Origin: Planctomycetota bacterium | GTDB taxonomy: Bacteria; Planctomycetota; Planctomycetia; Pirellulales; Pirellulaceae | Assembly: GCA_014381825.1 (NCBI GenBank) | Contig: JACNKX010000149.1 | Location: 217,942 to 281,941 of the forward strand | Direction of reading: 5' to 3' | DNA: 64,000 nt | Part shown: positions 1 to 9,036 of the stretch, piece after piece | Layout: every line of letters starts with the position of its first letter | How positions within the stretch are numbered: position 1 is the stretch's first letter | The notes under the pieces: model-generated | The model's database searches: none | What the model was told of the DNA's origin: nothing | The model's input: the letters and a program-made list of their open reading frames with translations, nothing else | Program-made: the position numbers and the translations under genes

Positions 1-1
1 G

Positions 2-997
2 AAGAACATCGAAGTCCCGAATCTGAATCTCATCGGGTGGTGCGATCACTGCAACGGTAACATGCTTTTGGATCGAACAATAAGAAGCGAAGGAGCGACG
101 CAGGCGGCTCGTACTGGATCGCGAACGCTGATCGGACCATGGTCTCACTCGAAACGCCGCAAGTACGGAAACATAGATTTCGGTGCGGAGGGAGAAATCG
201 ATGCGGTCGCAATGAATCTCCGTTGGTTCGACTATTGGTTGAAGGGAAAGCAAAACGGGATCGACAAATCTGCGTCGTATCGGATCTTCGTCATGGGCGA
301 GAACCAATGGCGAGACGAAGACAGCTGGCCGTTGCGGCGAGCACTGAAGCGAACACTCTACATCGAGAGTACAGGGATCGCCAATTCGCCCGCTGGGAAT
401 GGTCGGCTCGTGCGGTGGCAGCCAGCAAGGTCGGGGAGCGATCACTTTGAATTCGATCCGCGTGACCCAGTTCCGTCGCTTCATGGTGCGCCGCTGTATG
501 TAATCCCCACAGACCAGCGCCCGCTCGCTGAACGGGATGACATCTTGGTTTATCAGTCGGAACCTCTCTCGGAGCGAATTGAAGTCACCGGAAACTCTCG
601 CGTCGAACTTTACGCCGCGTCGTCTGCCCGTGATACCGATTTCTTCGCCCGTCTGATTGATGTGGCACCTGACGGGATGGCTCGCGATGTCTCCCTCGGT
701 ATGGTGCGCGCCCGTTATCGGCGTGGCCTCGACAAACCGTCCCTCATCAAGCCCGGCGACATCATTCATTACACGATCGAAATGGATCCTACGTCGAACG
801 CGTTTTTGCCTGGGCACCGCATTCGATTGGACATTACGAGTTCAGACTTTCCCAACTACGACCGAAACCATAACACCGCAGCAGACCAGAACGCTGACGC
901 GGAACTGAAGATCGCCCAACAGACCGTTTACCGTGGCACCGGAAATGCCACGCGAATTATCTTGCCTTATATCCAAAACGAAAAGAGTGAGCGTTAA
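2..997 (+). CDS. CocE/NonD family hydrolase, C-terminal part (5' end outside window)
   Basis: The frame is open from base 2, so the gene starts upstream; 331 codons are visible. Early residues read [13 protein letters not shown] and LIGPWSH, which match the end of the alpha/beta hydrolase domain of CocE/NonD (X-prolyl dipeptidyl-peptidase S15-like) enzymes, where the histidine of GPWxH belongs to the catalytic triad. The remaining ~230 residues fit the jelly-roll C-terminal domain of this family: [18 protein letters not shown], then ISLG/VRARYR-type strands and a [15 protein letters not shown] motif. Family members hydrolyse esters or amides, or remove X-Pro dipeptides; the substrate cannot be told here. 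The amidohydrolase start lies 52 bases downstream on the same strand, so co-transcription is possible. Confidence 0.85.
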   Translation, partial: KNIEVPNLNLIGWCDHCNGNMLLDRTIRSEGATQAARTGSRTLIGPWSHSKRRKYGNIDFGAEGEIDAVAMNLRWFDYWLKGKQNGIDKSASYRIFVMGENQWRDEDSWPLRRALKRTLYIESTGIANSPAGNGRLVRWQPARSGSDHFEFDPRDPVPSLHGAPLYVIPTDQRPLAERDDILVYQSEPLSERIEVTGNSRVELYAASSARDTDFFARLIDVAPDGMARDVSLGMVRARYRRGLDKPSLIKPGDIIHYTIEMDPTSNAFLPGHRIRLDITSSDFPNYDRNHNTAADQNADAELKIAQQTVYRGTGNATRIILPYIQNEKSER

Positions 998-1049
998 GCG
1001 TACTCGTCGTTGCCGGGACTTTGCCAAACTTGCAAAAGGAATGTTCATC

Positions 1050-2360
1050 ATGCGGAGCAAAACTGCTGGAGTTGTATCGATCTTACTAGCGCTCTGCGCG
1101 ACGGTTGACGCCGAGACCATAATTCACGCCGGTCGGTTGATCGATGGGCGAAGTGACAAAGCGCGTGAGATAGTGTCGCTGGTGATCGATCAGGGACGCA
1201 TCGTCGGCATTCGAGCGGGATATGTCGAGGCGACCGAGAACGACACGCTGATCAATCTACGTGAGTGTACGGTGATGCCCGGCTGGATGGATATGCACAC
1301 GCATCTAATGTCCGAACACCACAAGAAGGTTTACTCGGACAAGTTCTTTATGAACGAAGCAGACTACGTGTTGCGTTCCACGAAGTATGCTGAACGGACT
1401 CTGATGGCTGGCTTCACCACGGTCCGCGACCTGGGAGACAACGGAGTCAACTCGGTCTCTCTGCGCAAAGCCATTGACGCTGGTTGGATCGTTGGACCGC
1501 GTATCTTTACGTCAGGGAAAGCGCTTGCCACGACCGGTGGCCATGCTGATCCAACAAATGGTCTTAAAGGAGACTTTCGTCGAGATGCGGGGCCCGTCGA
1601 CGGTGTTGTTAACGGCGTGGATGATGCTCGAAAGGCGGTTCGACAACGCTATAAAGACGGAGCGAATTTGATTAAGCTGACAGCGACCGGTGGCGTCCTC
1701 AGTCTGGCCGCCAGTGGCCAGAACCCGCAGTTTACCGATGAAGAACTGCGAGCGATCGTCACGACTGCGAAAGATTATGAGATGACGGTGGCCGTTCATG
1801 CTCATGGAACCGAAGGGATGAAACGAGCCGTTTTGGCCGGCGTCGATTCGATTGAGCATGGAACGTTTATGACGGATGAAGTCATGGAACTAATGAAGGA
1901 GCGCGGGACGTATCTCGTACCGACGATTTCAGCGGGGGTCTGGGTTGCGGAGATGGCCGAGGTAGACGATTACTTTCCCGAAATCGTTCGCCCCAAGGCG
2001 GCCTCGATCGGGCCAGTTGCTCGTAGAACGTTTGCGCGGGCCTATGCTTCGGGAGTCAAAATCGCATTCGGGACGGACTCGGGCGTGTCGAAGCACGGCG
2101 AGAATGCTCGCGAGTTCGAGTTGATGGTAGCTGGAGGGATGCCACCGATGACGGCAATTCAAGCCGCGACGCTGGAAGCTGCAAGGTTGTTGAAGATCGA
2201 GGACCGATTGGGAACTCTCGAAGCAAAGAAGATCGCTGATGTGGTAGCTGTTAAAGGGAATCCGCTCGAGGATATCACCGTGACTCGTGAAGTTGCCTTC
2301 GTCATGAAAGACGGCGTCGTGTACAAGGGCAAAGGACGTGTCGCGGTCCCTGAGGATTAG
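1050..2360 (+). CDS. Exported metal-dependent amidohydrolase
   Basis: A 436-residue protein with an N-terminal signal peptide ([21 protein letters not shown]) followed by an amidohydrolase-superfamily TIM barrel. Metal-site motifs are visible: [14 protein letters not shown] (the lysine region that is carbamylated in this family), VAVHAHG, IEHGTF and AFGTDSG. The closest architecture I know is the imidazolonepropionase-like/Xaa-Pro dipeptidase amidohydrolase group; substrate unknown. I chose the ATG at 1050 because AAAAGGA at 1034-1040 lies 9 bases before it; the ATG at 1041 abuts that ribosome-binding site directly, and longer in-frame starts would run into the upstream gene. It probably acts in the periplasm. 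Confidence 0.88.
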   Translation: MRSKTAGVVSILLALCATVDAETIIHAGRLIDGRSDKAREIVSLVIDQGRIVGIRAGYVEATENDTLINLRECTVMPGWMDMHTHLMSEHHKKVYSDKFFMNEADYVLRSTKYAERTLMAGFTTVRDLGDNGVNSVSLRKAIDAGWIVGPRIFTSGKALATTGGHADPTNGLKGDFRRDAGPVDGVVNGVDDARKAVRQRYKDGANLIKLTATGGVLSLAASGQNPQFTDEELRAIVTTAKDYEMTVAVHAHGTEGMKRAVLAGVDSIEHGTFMTDEVMELMKERGTYLVPTISAGVWVAEMAEVDDYFPEIVRPKAASIGPVARRTFARAYASGVKIAFGTDSGVSKHGENAREFELMVAGGMPPMTAIQAATLEAARLLKIEDRLGTLEAKKIADVVAVKGNPLEDITVTREVAFVMKDGVVYKGKGRVAVPED

Positions 2361-2369
2361 ACAATCCTC
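2352..2369. terminator. Stem-loop between convergent genes
   Basis: GAGGATT-AGAC-AATCCTC forms a perfect 7-bp stem with a 4-base loop that overlaps the stop codon of the amidohydrolase. It lies between convergent genes, as a bidirectional terminator would, but no U-tract follows, so it is only a candidate. Confidence 0.35.
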
Positions 2370-2455
2370 TAATGACGCAACTGGGTTCGCGTTGTCCTGT
2401 ACCGAGTCGGAGTACAACTTCGAACTGCGATAGCGCGTGCCACAGCTAAAAGGGG

Positions 2456-3538
2456 TTAGCGGTTTCCTAGAGCCTCACGATGTGGAAGCGAGACTCGCTG
2501 GATCTGCTCAGGTGATTCGTAGGGCACATACATGGCTCGCATCACCATCTGATATATCTCGCCTACCTCGCAGTCCGGAATGAAGTATTGGAAGTCCCAC
2601 GCGGGGTTTCCTTTTCCGCCGCCCGATGGCGATTGTGTCAGCCTAATCGCATCCTGGGGGCGAAACATTTGTACGAACGCCATGCCGTTGCTGACAGCAT
2701 AGTACCACGGTTCGTCATACTGATACTCCGAGTTATTGAAGGCCAACGTCAATGAGAAGTCGTCGTCGTGTTCAAAAACTCGCTGATCGTCGCGACCTGG
2801 ATGGGTTGACGCAACTCCGTGTTTTGGCGTAACGCCGCGAATCCAGCGAGTTGATTCGTCCTTGCCATCGGTACGGCCTCGGAAGTGGATGTCGAGTGAT
2901 TGCGGTTGGTGAATGTAGCTGGCCCAAAATAGTCCGATATAACCGTTGGTGAACGTCTTTGCGCGCGGGATGCACTCCAATGTCATTTGGATCGTACCGT
3001 CTTCGAGCATGGCGTAACGCAGCACACTTTCCAATTTCCAGTGTGGCGACGGGGCTTGATAGAGTTCGACGATGTGTTCGTTCACAACTCGCAACTCCAT
3101 CGGTGCGTGACGCGGCTCGAACAAGATGTTGCGATCTGTTTGGTTGGTACCGTCGTGAATGTGTTCATAGTTCAAGCCCGCGTAAGCCGGGACAAATAGA
3201 TTGTCGTTTCGCTGCGAGTGAGTTAGCGAGGCAACTCCGCTGTACTTCGCTCGGTGACCGGCGAGCACATCGTCATCGACCGCTCGGTTATCAACGATCA
3301 CGGCCCGAACGTCACCTCGTTCCAGGACGTGGTAGCCGGAATCTGGGACGGTGTACTTGATTGTTGGATTGGCCAGCGTCGTCTCACCGGCAAATGTGGC
3401 GGATTGGGCATGGAAGGTCGTCGTAGTCAATATCGCGAAATACCACGCGGCAACGCCGAGTGAATTGAATTTGGACATCATTGAATTCTTAACCAAGCTG
3501 TTCGCCAGTTGAGCCGCAATGGGAGGGTGTGGAATCAT
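2456..3538 (-). CDS. Secreted protein of unknown function
   Basis: A 360-residue protein I cannot assign to a named family. A hydrophobic segment (LGVAAWYFAILTTTTF, about residues 27-42) ending in HAQSA looks like a signal peptide. The rest is a beta-rich sequence with aromatic and acidic stretches and no catalytic motif I recognise. The ATG at 3538 overlaps the stop of the upstream oxidoreductase (ATGA), which suggests translational coupling; internal ATGs at 3481 and 3478 would give a more ordinary signal peptide, so the start is uncertain. As the last gene of an exported oxidoreductase/hydrolase set, it may take part in handling a sugar or plant-derived substrate; that is inference from context only. 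Confidence 0.7.
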   Translation of the reverse strand: MIPHPPIAAQLANSLVKNSMMSKFNSLGVAAWYFAILTTTTFHAQSATFAGETTLANPTIKYTVPDSGYHVLERGDVRAVIVDNRAVDDDVLAGHRAKYSGVASLTHSQRNDNLFVPAYAGLNYEHIHDGTNQTDRNILFEPRHAPMELRVVNEHIVELYQAPSPHWKLESVLRYAMLEDGTIQMTLECIPRAKTFTNGYIGLFWASYIHQPQSLDIHFRGRTDGKDESTRWIRGVTPKHGVASTHPGRDDQRVFEHDDDFSLTLAFNNSEYQYDEPWYYAVSNGMAFVQMFRPQDAIRLTQSPSGGGKGNPAWDFQYFIPDCEVGEIYQMVMRAMYVPYESPEQIQRVSLPHREALGNR

Positions 3539-4959
3539 GCCGTTGGCAATTCGAATGGCTTGCGATATGTGCGAGCCAGCAGCTTGCTCGCCGTTGCGTT
3601 GTCGACGAACGATTCCTCTTCGATCTTCAAGTGCTGGCCGAGAGTCAGTGGCGTTTTGCTCAGAGCAACGCCACTTTCTTCGAGATATTGTACGGTTCGA
3701 GCGACAGTGCGCGCGACATCCTGATGCAGCTCTGCCTTGTCAACGGCAGCTTTAATCTTGGCGGTGGGCATGGTCTGCCCGACTCGATACGAGATGTTTC
3801 CGACATGGCATAGAGAAGTTGATTGATGCCCTTCCGTGATGTCAGCGTTCAAGTCAGCTCGATTGCCACTACGTACGGCTTTGATAAAGTTGGCGAAATG
3901 GTTTTCGCTCGGGCCAGTGAATGCTTTGACAAGTTTGCCGTCGCGGTCAAATAGTGATTCTTCGGCGATGAAGCCTTCGGTGCCGTGGACGACCCACCCA
4001 GCTTTGAATTGCTTCGAGAACGGATCGCTCTTCAGCCCACGAACTTCTTGAACAACGGTCACCTTGCCAAAATCATGGGCGACGATTTGCGTATTAGGTG
4101 TCTCTCCCGCATCTTGGTAGCCCATTCGTCCACCGATGCTCAGCACAGATTGGCCGAGCCCTTCGAGTCCCATCAACATTCGACATGTGTCGATGATGTG
4201 GATGTTGTTGTTGCCAAGTTCACCGCAACCGGTGTCCCAATCCCAGTGCCAATCGTAATGCAGGTTAGGGCGAGTGAGTTTCGTCATCGGAGCGGGGCCA
4301 AGCCACAGGTTGTAGTCGATGTTCTTTGGCACATCGTAGACGCCTTTGGAACCGATTGAACCGCGAACGCCATAGATGATGCTGCGAGCGAAAGTCACGT
4401 CGCCGAGCTTGCCTTGCTTGATATAGTCGGCTGCGGCCTGTAACGCTCCTATCGAACGCCGTTGGGTGCCGGCCTGACAAATCCGTCGCGTTGCTGCTGC
4501 GACTTCGATCATCCGTCGGCCTTCGACGACATTATGGCTGACGGGTTTCTCGACGTAGACATCCTTGCCGGATTGCATCGCCCAGATCGCGGCCAGCGCA
4601 TGCCAATGATTCGGAGCAGCAACCGAAACGGTGTCGACCGTTTTGTCATCGAAGATCTTGCGCAGATCTTGCACTGCTTGAGGGCGTTTGCCTTGCTGCT
4701 TCTCGACAGCGGCGGCTAATTCGTTTGCCAGCGTCTCATCGGGATCGCAGACATAGGCGACTTCGACACCTTCCTGCCCGGCGAACTCGCGAGCATGCAC
4801 CCTGCCCCGAATGCGGCAACCGATGACTGCATGTCGAATTGTACTGTTTGCCGCCGCGCTCGCGGTGTCCTGCGCCATTATCAGTTGTGGCGTCGCGGCG
4901 GCGACAGCGGTAGCGATCATCGACTCTTCAAAGAAGCGGCGGCGGGTTACGTGTGCCAT
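3535..4959 (-). CDS. Tat-exported Gfo/Idh/MocA family oxidoreductase
   Basis: A 474-residue protein starting with a twin-arginine signal (TRRRFFEES then a hydrophobic stretch to IMAQ), followed by an NAD(P)-binding Rossmann domain (HAVIGCRIRGRVHAREFA) and the family motif EKPVSHNVVEGR, whose lysine is the usual catalytic residue of Gfo/Idh/MocA enzymes. The middle carries AGTQRRS and the C-terminal alpha/beta domain GCGELGNNNIHIIDTCRM. Relatives oxidise or reduce sugars, inositols or glycosides; planctomycetes encode many exported copies. AGGAG lies 6 bases before the ATG at 4959, supporting that start. The stop overlaps the next gene's ATG by 4 bases and the preceding gene ends 22 bases upstream, so this is an operon. 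Confidence 0.92.
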   Translation of the reverse strand: MAHVTRRRFFEESMIATAVAAATPQLIMAQDTASAAANSTIRHAVIGCRIRGRVHAREFAGQEGVEVAYVCDPDETLANELAAAVEKQQGKRPQAVQDLRKIFDDKTVDTVSVAAPNHWHALAAIWAMQSGKDVYVEKPVSHNVVEGRRMIEVAAATRRICQAGTQRRSIGALQAAADYIKQGKLGDVTFARSIIYGVRGSIGSKGVYDVPKNIDYNLWLGPAPMTKLTRPNLHYDWHWDWDTGCGELGNNNIHIIDTCRMLMGLEGLGQSVLSIGGRMGYQDAGETPNTQIVAHDFGKVTVVQEVRGLKSDPFSKQFKAGWVVHGTEGFIAEESLFDRDGKLVKAFTGPSENHFANFIKAVRSGNRADLNADITEGHQSTSLCHVGNISYRVGQTMPTAKIKAAVDKAELHQDVARTVARTVQYLEESGVALSKTPLTLGQHLKIEEESFVDNATASKLLARTYRKPFELPTA

Positions 4960-4981
4960 GTTGGGCTCCTGCGATTGGTAG

Positions 4982-5818
4982 CTATGGAGAGCAAAGTTCG
5001 AAATCAGCTTGGACGGGACGATGATCTGACGCCATCGCTTCCGCGATCACTTTCGGGTCGATCACACGAAAGTTAGCTGCTGGGCGGTAAAAGATGTAAT
5101 CGATACGAGATTTCGGATTCGGTGACGGTGCGGAGGGGGAGGCCGGATCGTCGGAAGCGTTCGACCAACGTTTAAGCAAAATCTGAATCGGTTCTGCCTC
5201 CGGAGTCGCGTTCATGTCGCCTGCAAGGATCGTTGGGATGGAAGCGTCTTCGTCCGCGAACAGCGAATTGATGGCTTTCGCCTCCGCGACTCGGTCCTCG
5301 GGGACATTGTGTTGAAAGTGTGTGCTGATGAATCGTAGTGGCCTGTCATCCGGGCCGCGGACTGTCACGGCGATGGCCCCTCGCGGATAGGTGACGAGTT
5401 CGGGTGTGCTCTCCGTATAGGGAAGCGGTTGAATGAGGACATCTAGGATGGGCAGTCGTGTGAGAACGGCGTTTCCGAAGAGCCCGCCTTCGTAGTGTTG
5501 CGTCGGGCCGTAGCGAACTGCCATACCGGTCAGTTCGGCAAGTCGACGCGCTTCATGGACTCGCCCTGATCGCCGCACGCCGACGTCGACTTCTTGCAAC
5601 GCGACCAGGTCCGGCTTCGAGCGGTTGATGACGACCGCAAGGCGCTCAACGTCATATTCCCCGTCCATGCCTTGGCCGTAATGAATGTTGTAGCAAAGCA
5701 CTCGCAGCGTGCGTGATTCTTGTCCCTCAGTACCTGCCGTGAACGTCATTGCGAGTAATAACGCGAGCATCATCTGATGCGTCGCGGTCTTGAACGGTTG
5801 CACTGGTTGGTGTCTCAT
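4982..5818 (-). CDS. Exported endonuclease/exonuclease/phosphatase-fold protein
   Basis: About 278 residues from the ATG at 5818: a signal peptide (MMLALLLAMTFTAGTEGQ region) then a single EEP-superfamily domain. Diagnostic motifs are LRVLCYNIHYG (metal-binding Asn), LVALQEVD (metal-binding Glu), FISTHFQH, LAGDMNATPE (Asp and Asn) and the terminal SDHRPV (catalytic Asp-His). These are the conserved sites of the DNase I/sphingomyelinase/inositol-phosphatase fold. The substrate cannot be told; secreted planctomycete members are generally annotated just as EEP proteins. An in-frame GTG at 5881 would add 21 residues before the signal, which is why I prefer 5818. It sits between an exported hydrolase and the Gfo/Idh oxidoreductase. 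Confidence 0.88.
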   Translation of the reverse strand: MRHQPVQPFKTATHQMMLALLLAMTFTAGTEGQESRTLRVLCYNIHYGQGMDGEYDVERLAVVINRSKPDLVALQEVDVGVRRSGRVHEARRLAELTGMAVRYGPTQHYEGGLFGNAVLTRLPILDVLIQPLPYTESTPELVTYPRGAIAVTVRGPDDRPLRFISTHFQHNVPEDRVAEAKAINSLFADEDASIPTILAGDMNATPEAEPIQILLKRWSNASDDPASPSAPSPNPKSRIDYIFYRPAANFRVIDPKVIAEAMASDHRPVQADFELCSP

Positions 5819-5908
5819 GTTTGCTTGCGTGGTTCGTTGAGAGGTTTCGTCGGGGGAGAATGGTGCGGCTTGTGCCGGCACCCTACCGTTCGCCGTGTTC
5901 GTTGCTCG

Positions 5909-6949
5909 CTATGCCAGATGCTTTGCAAACGTGTCGCGTGTATGCTGCCACATTGTGTCGGACAGCACGTGGCCAGTGTCTGATTCGATGAAATAAGTGA
6001 ATTGGTCCGCGGCATTAGCGTTGGTGTATGCTTCCGCGATTTGTGCGACACCCGCTCGCGCCTCTTTGATCGGCGAGCCGCCATCTGTTTCGCCGAGGTT
6101 TAGATGCAGGGCGCGCGGAGCAATCAACGCGGCAATATCGGGTGTATCGCCAAATTGAAGGATGCCGGGAATGAAGTTCGGGAAACAATGGAGGAGCTTT
6201 GCGCGATGGATGGCTGAGTAGGTTGGCAGGCAACAGTTTCCGACCAAGCACTTCAGCCGCGGTTCCCAAGGGCCAACTAACCAAGTGTGTGTCGAACCCA
6301 TGGAATGGCCGTAGCAGCCGAGTCGCTCAGCGTCGACTTCTTCACGGGATACAAGGTAATCGACCGCTCGCCGCATATCGAGAATGTTTTTCCATGCCAT
6401 GCAGCGACCACCGACAACCTGTCGCAGAAATTCGAAACGCTCGTACGCGCTCCCTTTAAGTTTTCCTTCCGGGTCTTGTCGCTCCTCGAAGCAAAGTGCA
6501 TCCGGGCACAGAACAACGTTGCCAAGTTTTGCAAGTGCGACGCCCGTATGATGCATCGGATTGCCCAAGAGTCCAGCGGGTTCACTCTTGCCAAGATGCC
6601 ACTGGCCGGCGTGTTGATGCCAAATTGCGATCGCAGGAGCGGGACTCGTCGGGGTCACTCGATCCGGGACGAGAAGTATGGCCGGAACTCGATCATCCGG
6701 TTCAACCGCATAGTCCACCCACTGTAGACGATAGCCGTCCTTCTGCTCTTCGCGAATTATTTGCGGTTTTAGGTCGCAAGGCTCGGGCCAAGGTCCACCC
6801 AGACATTCAAGCAACTTACTCTTGAAGTCGTCCTGGGTGAGTGGTCCTTGTTGGTTCGTTTGAGCATGTGTCATGGGAGCTGTTCCCAGGGCCGATATTC
6901 CTGCTGCGATTGCAGATGACTTCAAGAAACCTCGTCGATCAGCTGGCAT
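5909..6949 (-). CDS. Tat-exported alpha/beta hydrolase (dienelactone hydrolase-like)
   Basis: A 346-residue protein whose N terminus is a twin-arginine signal (DRRGFLKSSAIAAGISALG ... THAQ). The hydrolase domain shows the nucleophile elbow GCYGHSMGST, an oxyanion-side strand AIAIWHQHAG and a late His region (ESDTGHVLSD). It resembles the dienelactone hydrolase/acetyl xylan esterase-like enzymes common in planctomycetes. AGAGAGG 9 bases before the ATG at 6949 decides the start; an upstream in-frame start at 7039 would put 30 hydrophilic residues in front of the Tat signal. It is the first gene of a minus-strand set; the promoter should lie in 6950-7183, shared with the divergent YggT gene. Confidence 0.88.
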   Translation of the reverse strand: MPADRRGFLKSSAIAAGISALGTAPMTHAQTNQQGPLTQDDFKSKLLECLGGPWPEPCDLKPQIIREEQKDGYRLQWVDYAVEPDDRVPAILLVPDRVTPTSPAPAIAIWHQHAGQWHLGKSEPAGLLGNPMHHTGVALAKLGNVVLCPDALCFEERQDPEGKLKGSAYERFEFLRQVVGGRCMAWKNILDMRRAVDYLVSREEVDAERLGCYGHSMGSTHTWLVGPWEPRLKCLVGNCCLPTYSAIHRAKLLHCFPNFIPGILQFGDTPDIAALIAPRALHLNLGETDGGSPIKEARAGVAQIAEAYTNANAADQFTYFIESDTGHVLSDTMWQHTRDTFAKHLA

Positions 6950-7183
6950 CGGTAAATACCTCTCTGTCTCGATTCGTGGCGGGCAATAAGGCAGGCGGGA
7001 CAATGCATGATCATAGCTGTGGAGCTCCCCGTGAAGCAAATCGCTCGCAAGAGGAGCTCTGCGACGGATCCTGGCAACGAGATTCCGTGATCGAAACGCA
7101 GGCTCGCCGACCGCAACTCCGACACTCGCGTTATCGTTATACTGTGTCGTTAAACATCACCTTCGTGAACATCGAGAAAACCA

Positions 7184-7450
7184 GTGCAGAACGACATCAT
7201 TCACATCCTCGTCGCAGTGATCCAAATCTATTCGTTCGTTTTGTTGGGGCGAATCATCCTATCGTGGATTCCGAACGTCGATCGTACGAATCCTATTGTC
7301 CGCCTGCTGTATCAGTTAACGGACCCAGTGCTCGAACCCGTGCGGCGCACTATCCCGCCACTCGGCATGATCGACATCTCACCGATTGTTGTCTTTATCG
7401 GGCTACGCATCCTGCAGAGTGTCTTGACAGGGATGGCGAACGATTTCTGA
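7184..7450 (+). CDS. YggT family membrane protein
   Basis: An 88-residue protein beginning at GTG (7184) with two hydrophobic helices and the family signature LGRIILSWIPNVDRTNPIV...LTDPVLEPVRRTIPPLG. YggT proteins are small integral membrane proteins linked in other bacteria to cell division, thylakoid organisation or osmotic stress; the molecular role is not settled. Here it stands alone, divergent from the exported hydrolase set, with a weak purine-rich ribosome site (GAGAAAA) before the GTG. Confidence 0.9.
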   Translation: MQNDIIHILVAVIQIYSFVLLGRIILSWIPNVDRTNPIVRLLYQLTDPVLEPVRRTIPPLGMIDISPIVVFIGLRILQSVLTGMANDF

Positions 7451-7635
7451 TTCATCGTTCCGCGATGCCAATAGCCGTTCAATGACGAGAAGTTCGCGCA
7501 TCTAGCAACGCGTGAGACTTGAACCGTTGGCACTAGCGGCGCGTTTTTCGCGGCTGTTGCCGGGCCCTATCTGCGGTTAGCGCCTACAGCTCTAAAGGTC
7601 ATCGGAGCAACGGTCAATTGTTTTCTGGAAAGCAC

Positions 7636-7685
7636 TTGACACTCTCGGGGAAGATGTATAGTGTACTGTAAGAAGTGGTACACTA
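7636..7685 (+). promoter_or_regulatory. Promoter with overlapping inverted-repeat operator for the gntR-ABC operon
   Basis: A consensus -35 box TTGACA lies at 7636-7641 and a TATAGT -10-like box at 7657-7662 (15-base spacer, slightly short). The inverted repeat TAGTGTAC (7659-7666) / GTACACTA (7678-7685), with 11 bases between perfect 8-bp arms, overlaps the -10 box and the presumed transcription start. It is placed just before the GntR gene at 7697, as expected for an autorepressor site of YtrA-type GntR proteins. Confidence 0.65.
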
Positions 7686-7696
7686 ATCGAGCGGAT

Positions 7697-8107
7697 ATGT
7701 TTGAGCTTCAAGTTACACCTGGTGGGAATCGGCCGATTTATCGGCAGATCATTGATCAAGTTCGGCAGGCTGTCGCCACGAGCGAGTTAGCCGTTGGCGA
7801 CGGGTTGCCGAGCGTTCGGCAATTGGCTGAAGAGTTGGTCTTGAATCACAACACGGTTGCGAAGGCTTACGCCGAGTTAGTGCGTGAGGGAGTCTTGGAA
7901 AGCCAGCATGGACGCGGCGTGTTTGTTGCAAAGCGGCGTCGAGTGTTTTCGGCAAGTGAGCGGAAGCGGCGTCTCGATCAGGCGATGAACGTGTTTCTCT
8001 CGGAAGTCCTGACGCTGGATTATACCCCGCAGCAAATCGAAGAAGCCGTTGCCAAGCGACTCGATCAGATGACCGGCTCGAAAGCAGAAGAATCGGAGGG
8101 TGACTGA
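7697..8107 (+). CDS. GntR family transcriptional regulator, YtrA subfamily
   Basis: A 136-residue DNA-binding protein: an N-terminal winged helix-turn-helix of the GntR family (PIYRQIIDQVRQAVATSEL, LPSVRQLAEELVLNHNTVAKAY, LESQHGRGVFV) and only a short helical tail (~60 residues), which is the YtrA-type layout used by repressors of ABC transporters. The ATG at 7697 is preferred because an upstream in-frame start at 7661 would place the first codons inside the promoter. Its stop TGA overlaps the ABC ATPase ATG by one base (TGATG), so the two are translationally coupled. It probably represses its own operon through the inverted repeat at 7659-7685. Confidence 0.9.
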   Translation: MFELQVTPGGNRPIYRQIIDQVRQAVATSELAVGDGLPSVRQLAEELVLNHNTVAKAYAELVREGVLESQHGRGVFVAKRRRVFSASERKRRLDQAMNVFLSEVLTLDYTPQQIEEAVAKRLDQMTGSKAEESEGD

Positions 8108-9036
8108 TGCGTGAAGATAAGATCGCCATTCGCACGCGAGGTCTGACTCGCTACTTTGGCCAGAAGGCTGCATTGAGAAGCCTGACGTTGGACGTTCCGC
8201 GTGGTCAAGTCTCGGCGCTGGTCGGACACAACGGCGCGGGAAAGACGACGCTAATCCGGCTGTTGCTTGGGTTGTTGCCTCCCACGCGGGGCTGTGCCGA
8301 GTTACTTGGGTGTGACAGTCAATCGCTCACGCCGGAAGTTCGCACTCGCGTTGGTTATTTGGCTGAAGGACATTTCCTCTGGGGTTGGATGAAGGCCCGC
8401 GACGCGGCTCGACTGCAGCGGGAAACCTTTCCGCGTTGGGATCAGCATCTGTTTGACTCCATGCTCAAGTTCTTCGGCGTTTCCCCAGACTCGCGCGTTC
8501 GGCAAATTTCCCGTGGGCAGCGAGCTGGTGTTTCTTTGGCGATGACCTTGGCGACCGATCCAGAGTTGCTTGTGTTGGACGATCCGTCGATGGGACTTGA
8601 TCCGGTGGCACGCCGAGCGCTGGTCGAAGGCTTGTTGGCGTTCGCTCGCCGAGACGACCGCACGATTCTGGTTTGTACGCATTTGCTCGATGATGTCGAA
8701 CGCTTGGCAGATCGCATTGCGATTGTCAGCAGCGGAAGACTGCTCGTCGATTCGGGACTCTCAGAATTTCGCGATCGCATTGGCGGCTGGACGCTTGAGG
8801 CTGAGTTTGGCGCGCAGCAAGCCGCACAGATCCCCGGCCTGATCGATTCGCGACAGACACGCGAGCGAACTCACTTGGTGGTCGCCGATCCCGATTCGGA
8901 AACCGAAACAGCAGTCCAGCGAATCAGTGGGACAGCTCGTCGTGAAGAGCTGACTTTGGAAGATGCGGTCTTGGCATACCTGCGGCCAGCCGCGATGGTC
9001 GGGTCGATTTCCGACGCTTTGGAGAACGTGCGATGA
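8107..9036 (+). CDS. ABC transporter ATP-binding protein
   Basis: A 309-residue cytoplasmic ATPase. Walker A GHNGAGKT is at residues 40-47, the signature region reads ISRGQRAGVSLAM (a divergent form of LSGGQ), Walker B is LLVLDDPSMGLDP and the switch histidine is in LVCTHLLDD. The Q-loop position reads GYLAEGHFLW, without the usual glutamine, as in several YtrB-like exporters. It lies between the GntR regulator (1-base overlap) and the permease (4-base overlap ATGA at 9033), so the three form one tightly coupled operon. The likely role is energising the adjacent permease; the substrate is unknown, possibly a cell-envelope stress compound as for other YtrA-regulated systems (inference). Confidence 0.93.
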   Translation: MREDKIAIRTRGLTRYFGQKAALRSLTLDVPRGQVSALVGHNGAGKTTLIRLLLGLLPPTRGCAELLGCDSQSLTPEVRTRVGYLAEGHFLWGWMKARDAARLQRETFPRWDQHLFDSMLKFFGVSPDSRVRQISRGQRAGVSLAMTLATDPELLVLDDPSMGLDPVARRALVEGLLAFARRDDRTILVCTHLLDDVERLADRIAIVSSGRLLVDSGLSEFRDRIGGWTLEAEFGAQQAAQIPGLIDSRQTRERTHLVVADPDSETETAVQRISGTARREELTLEDAVLAYLRPAAMVGSISDALENVR

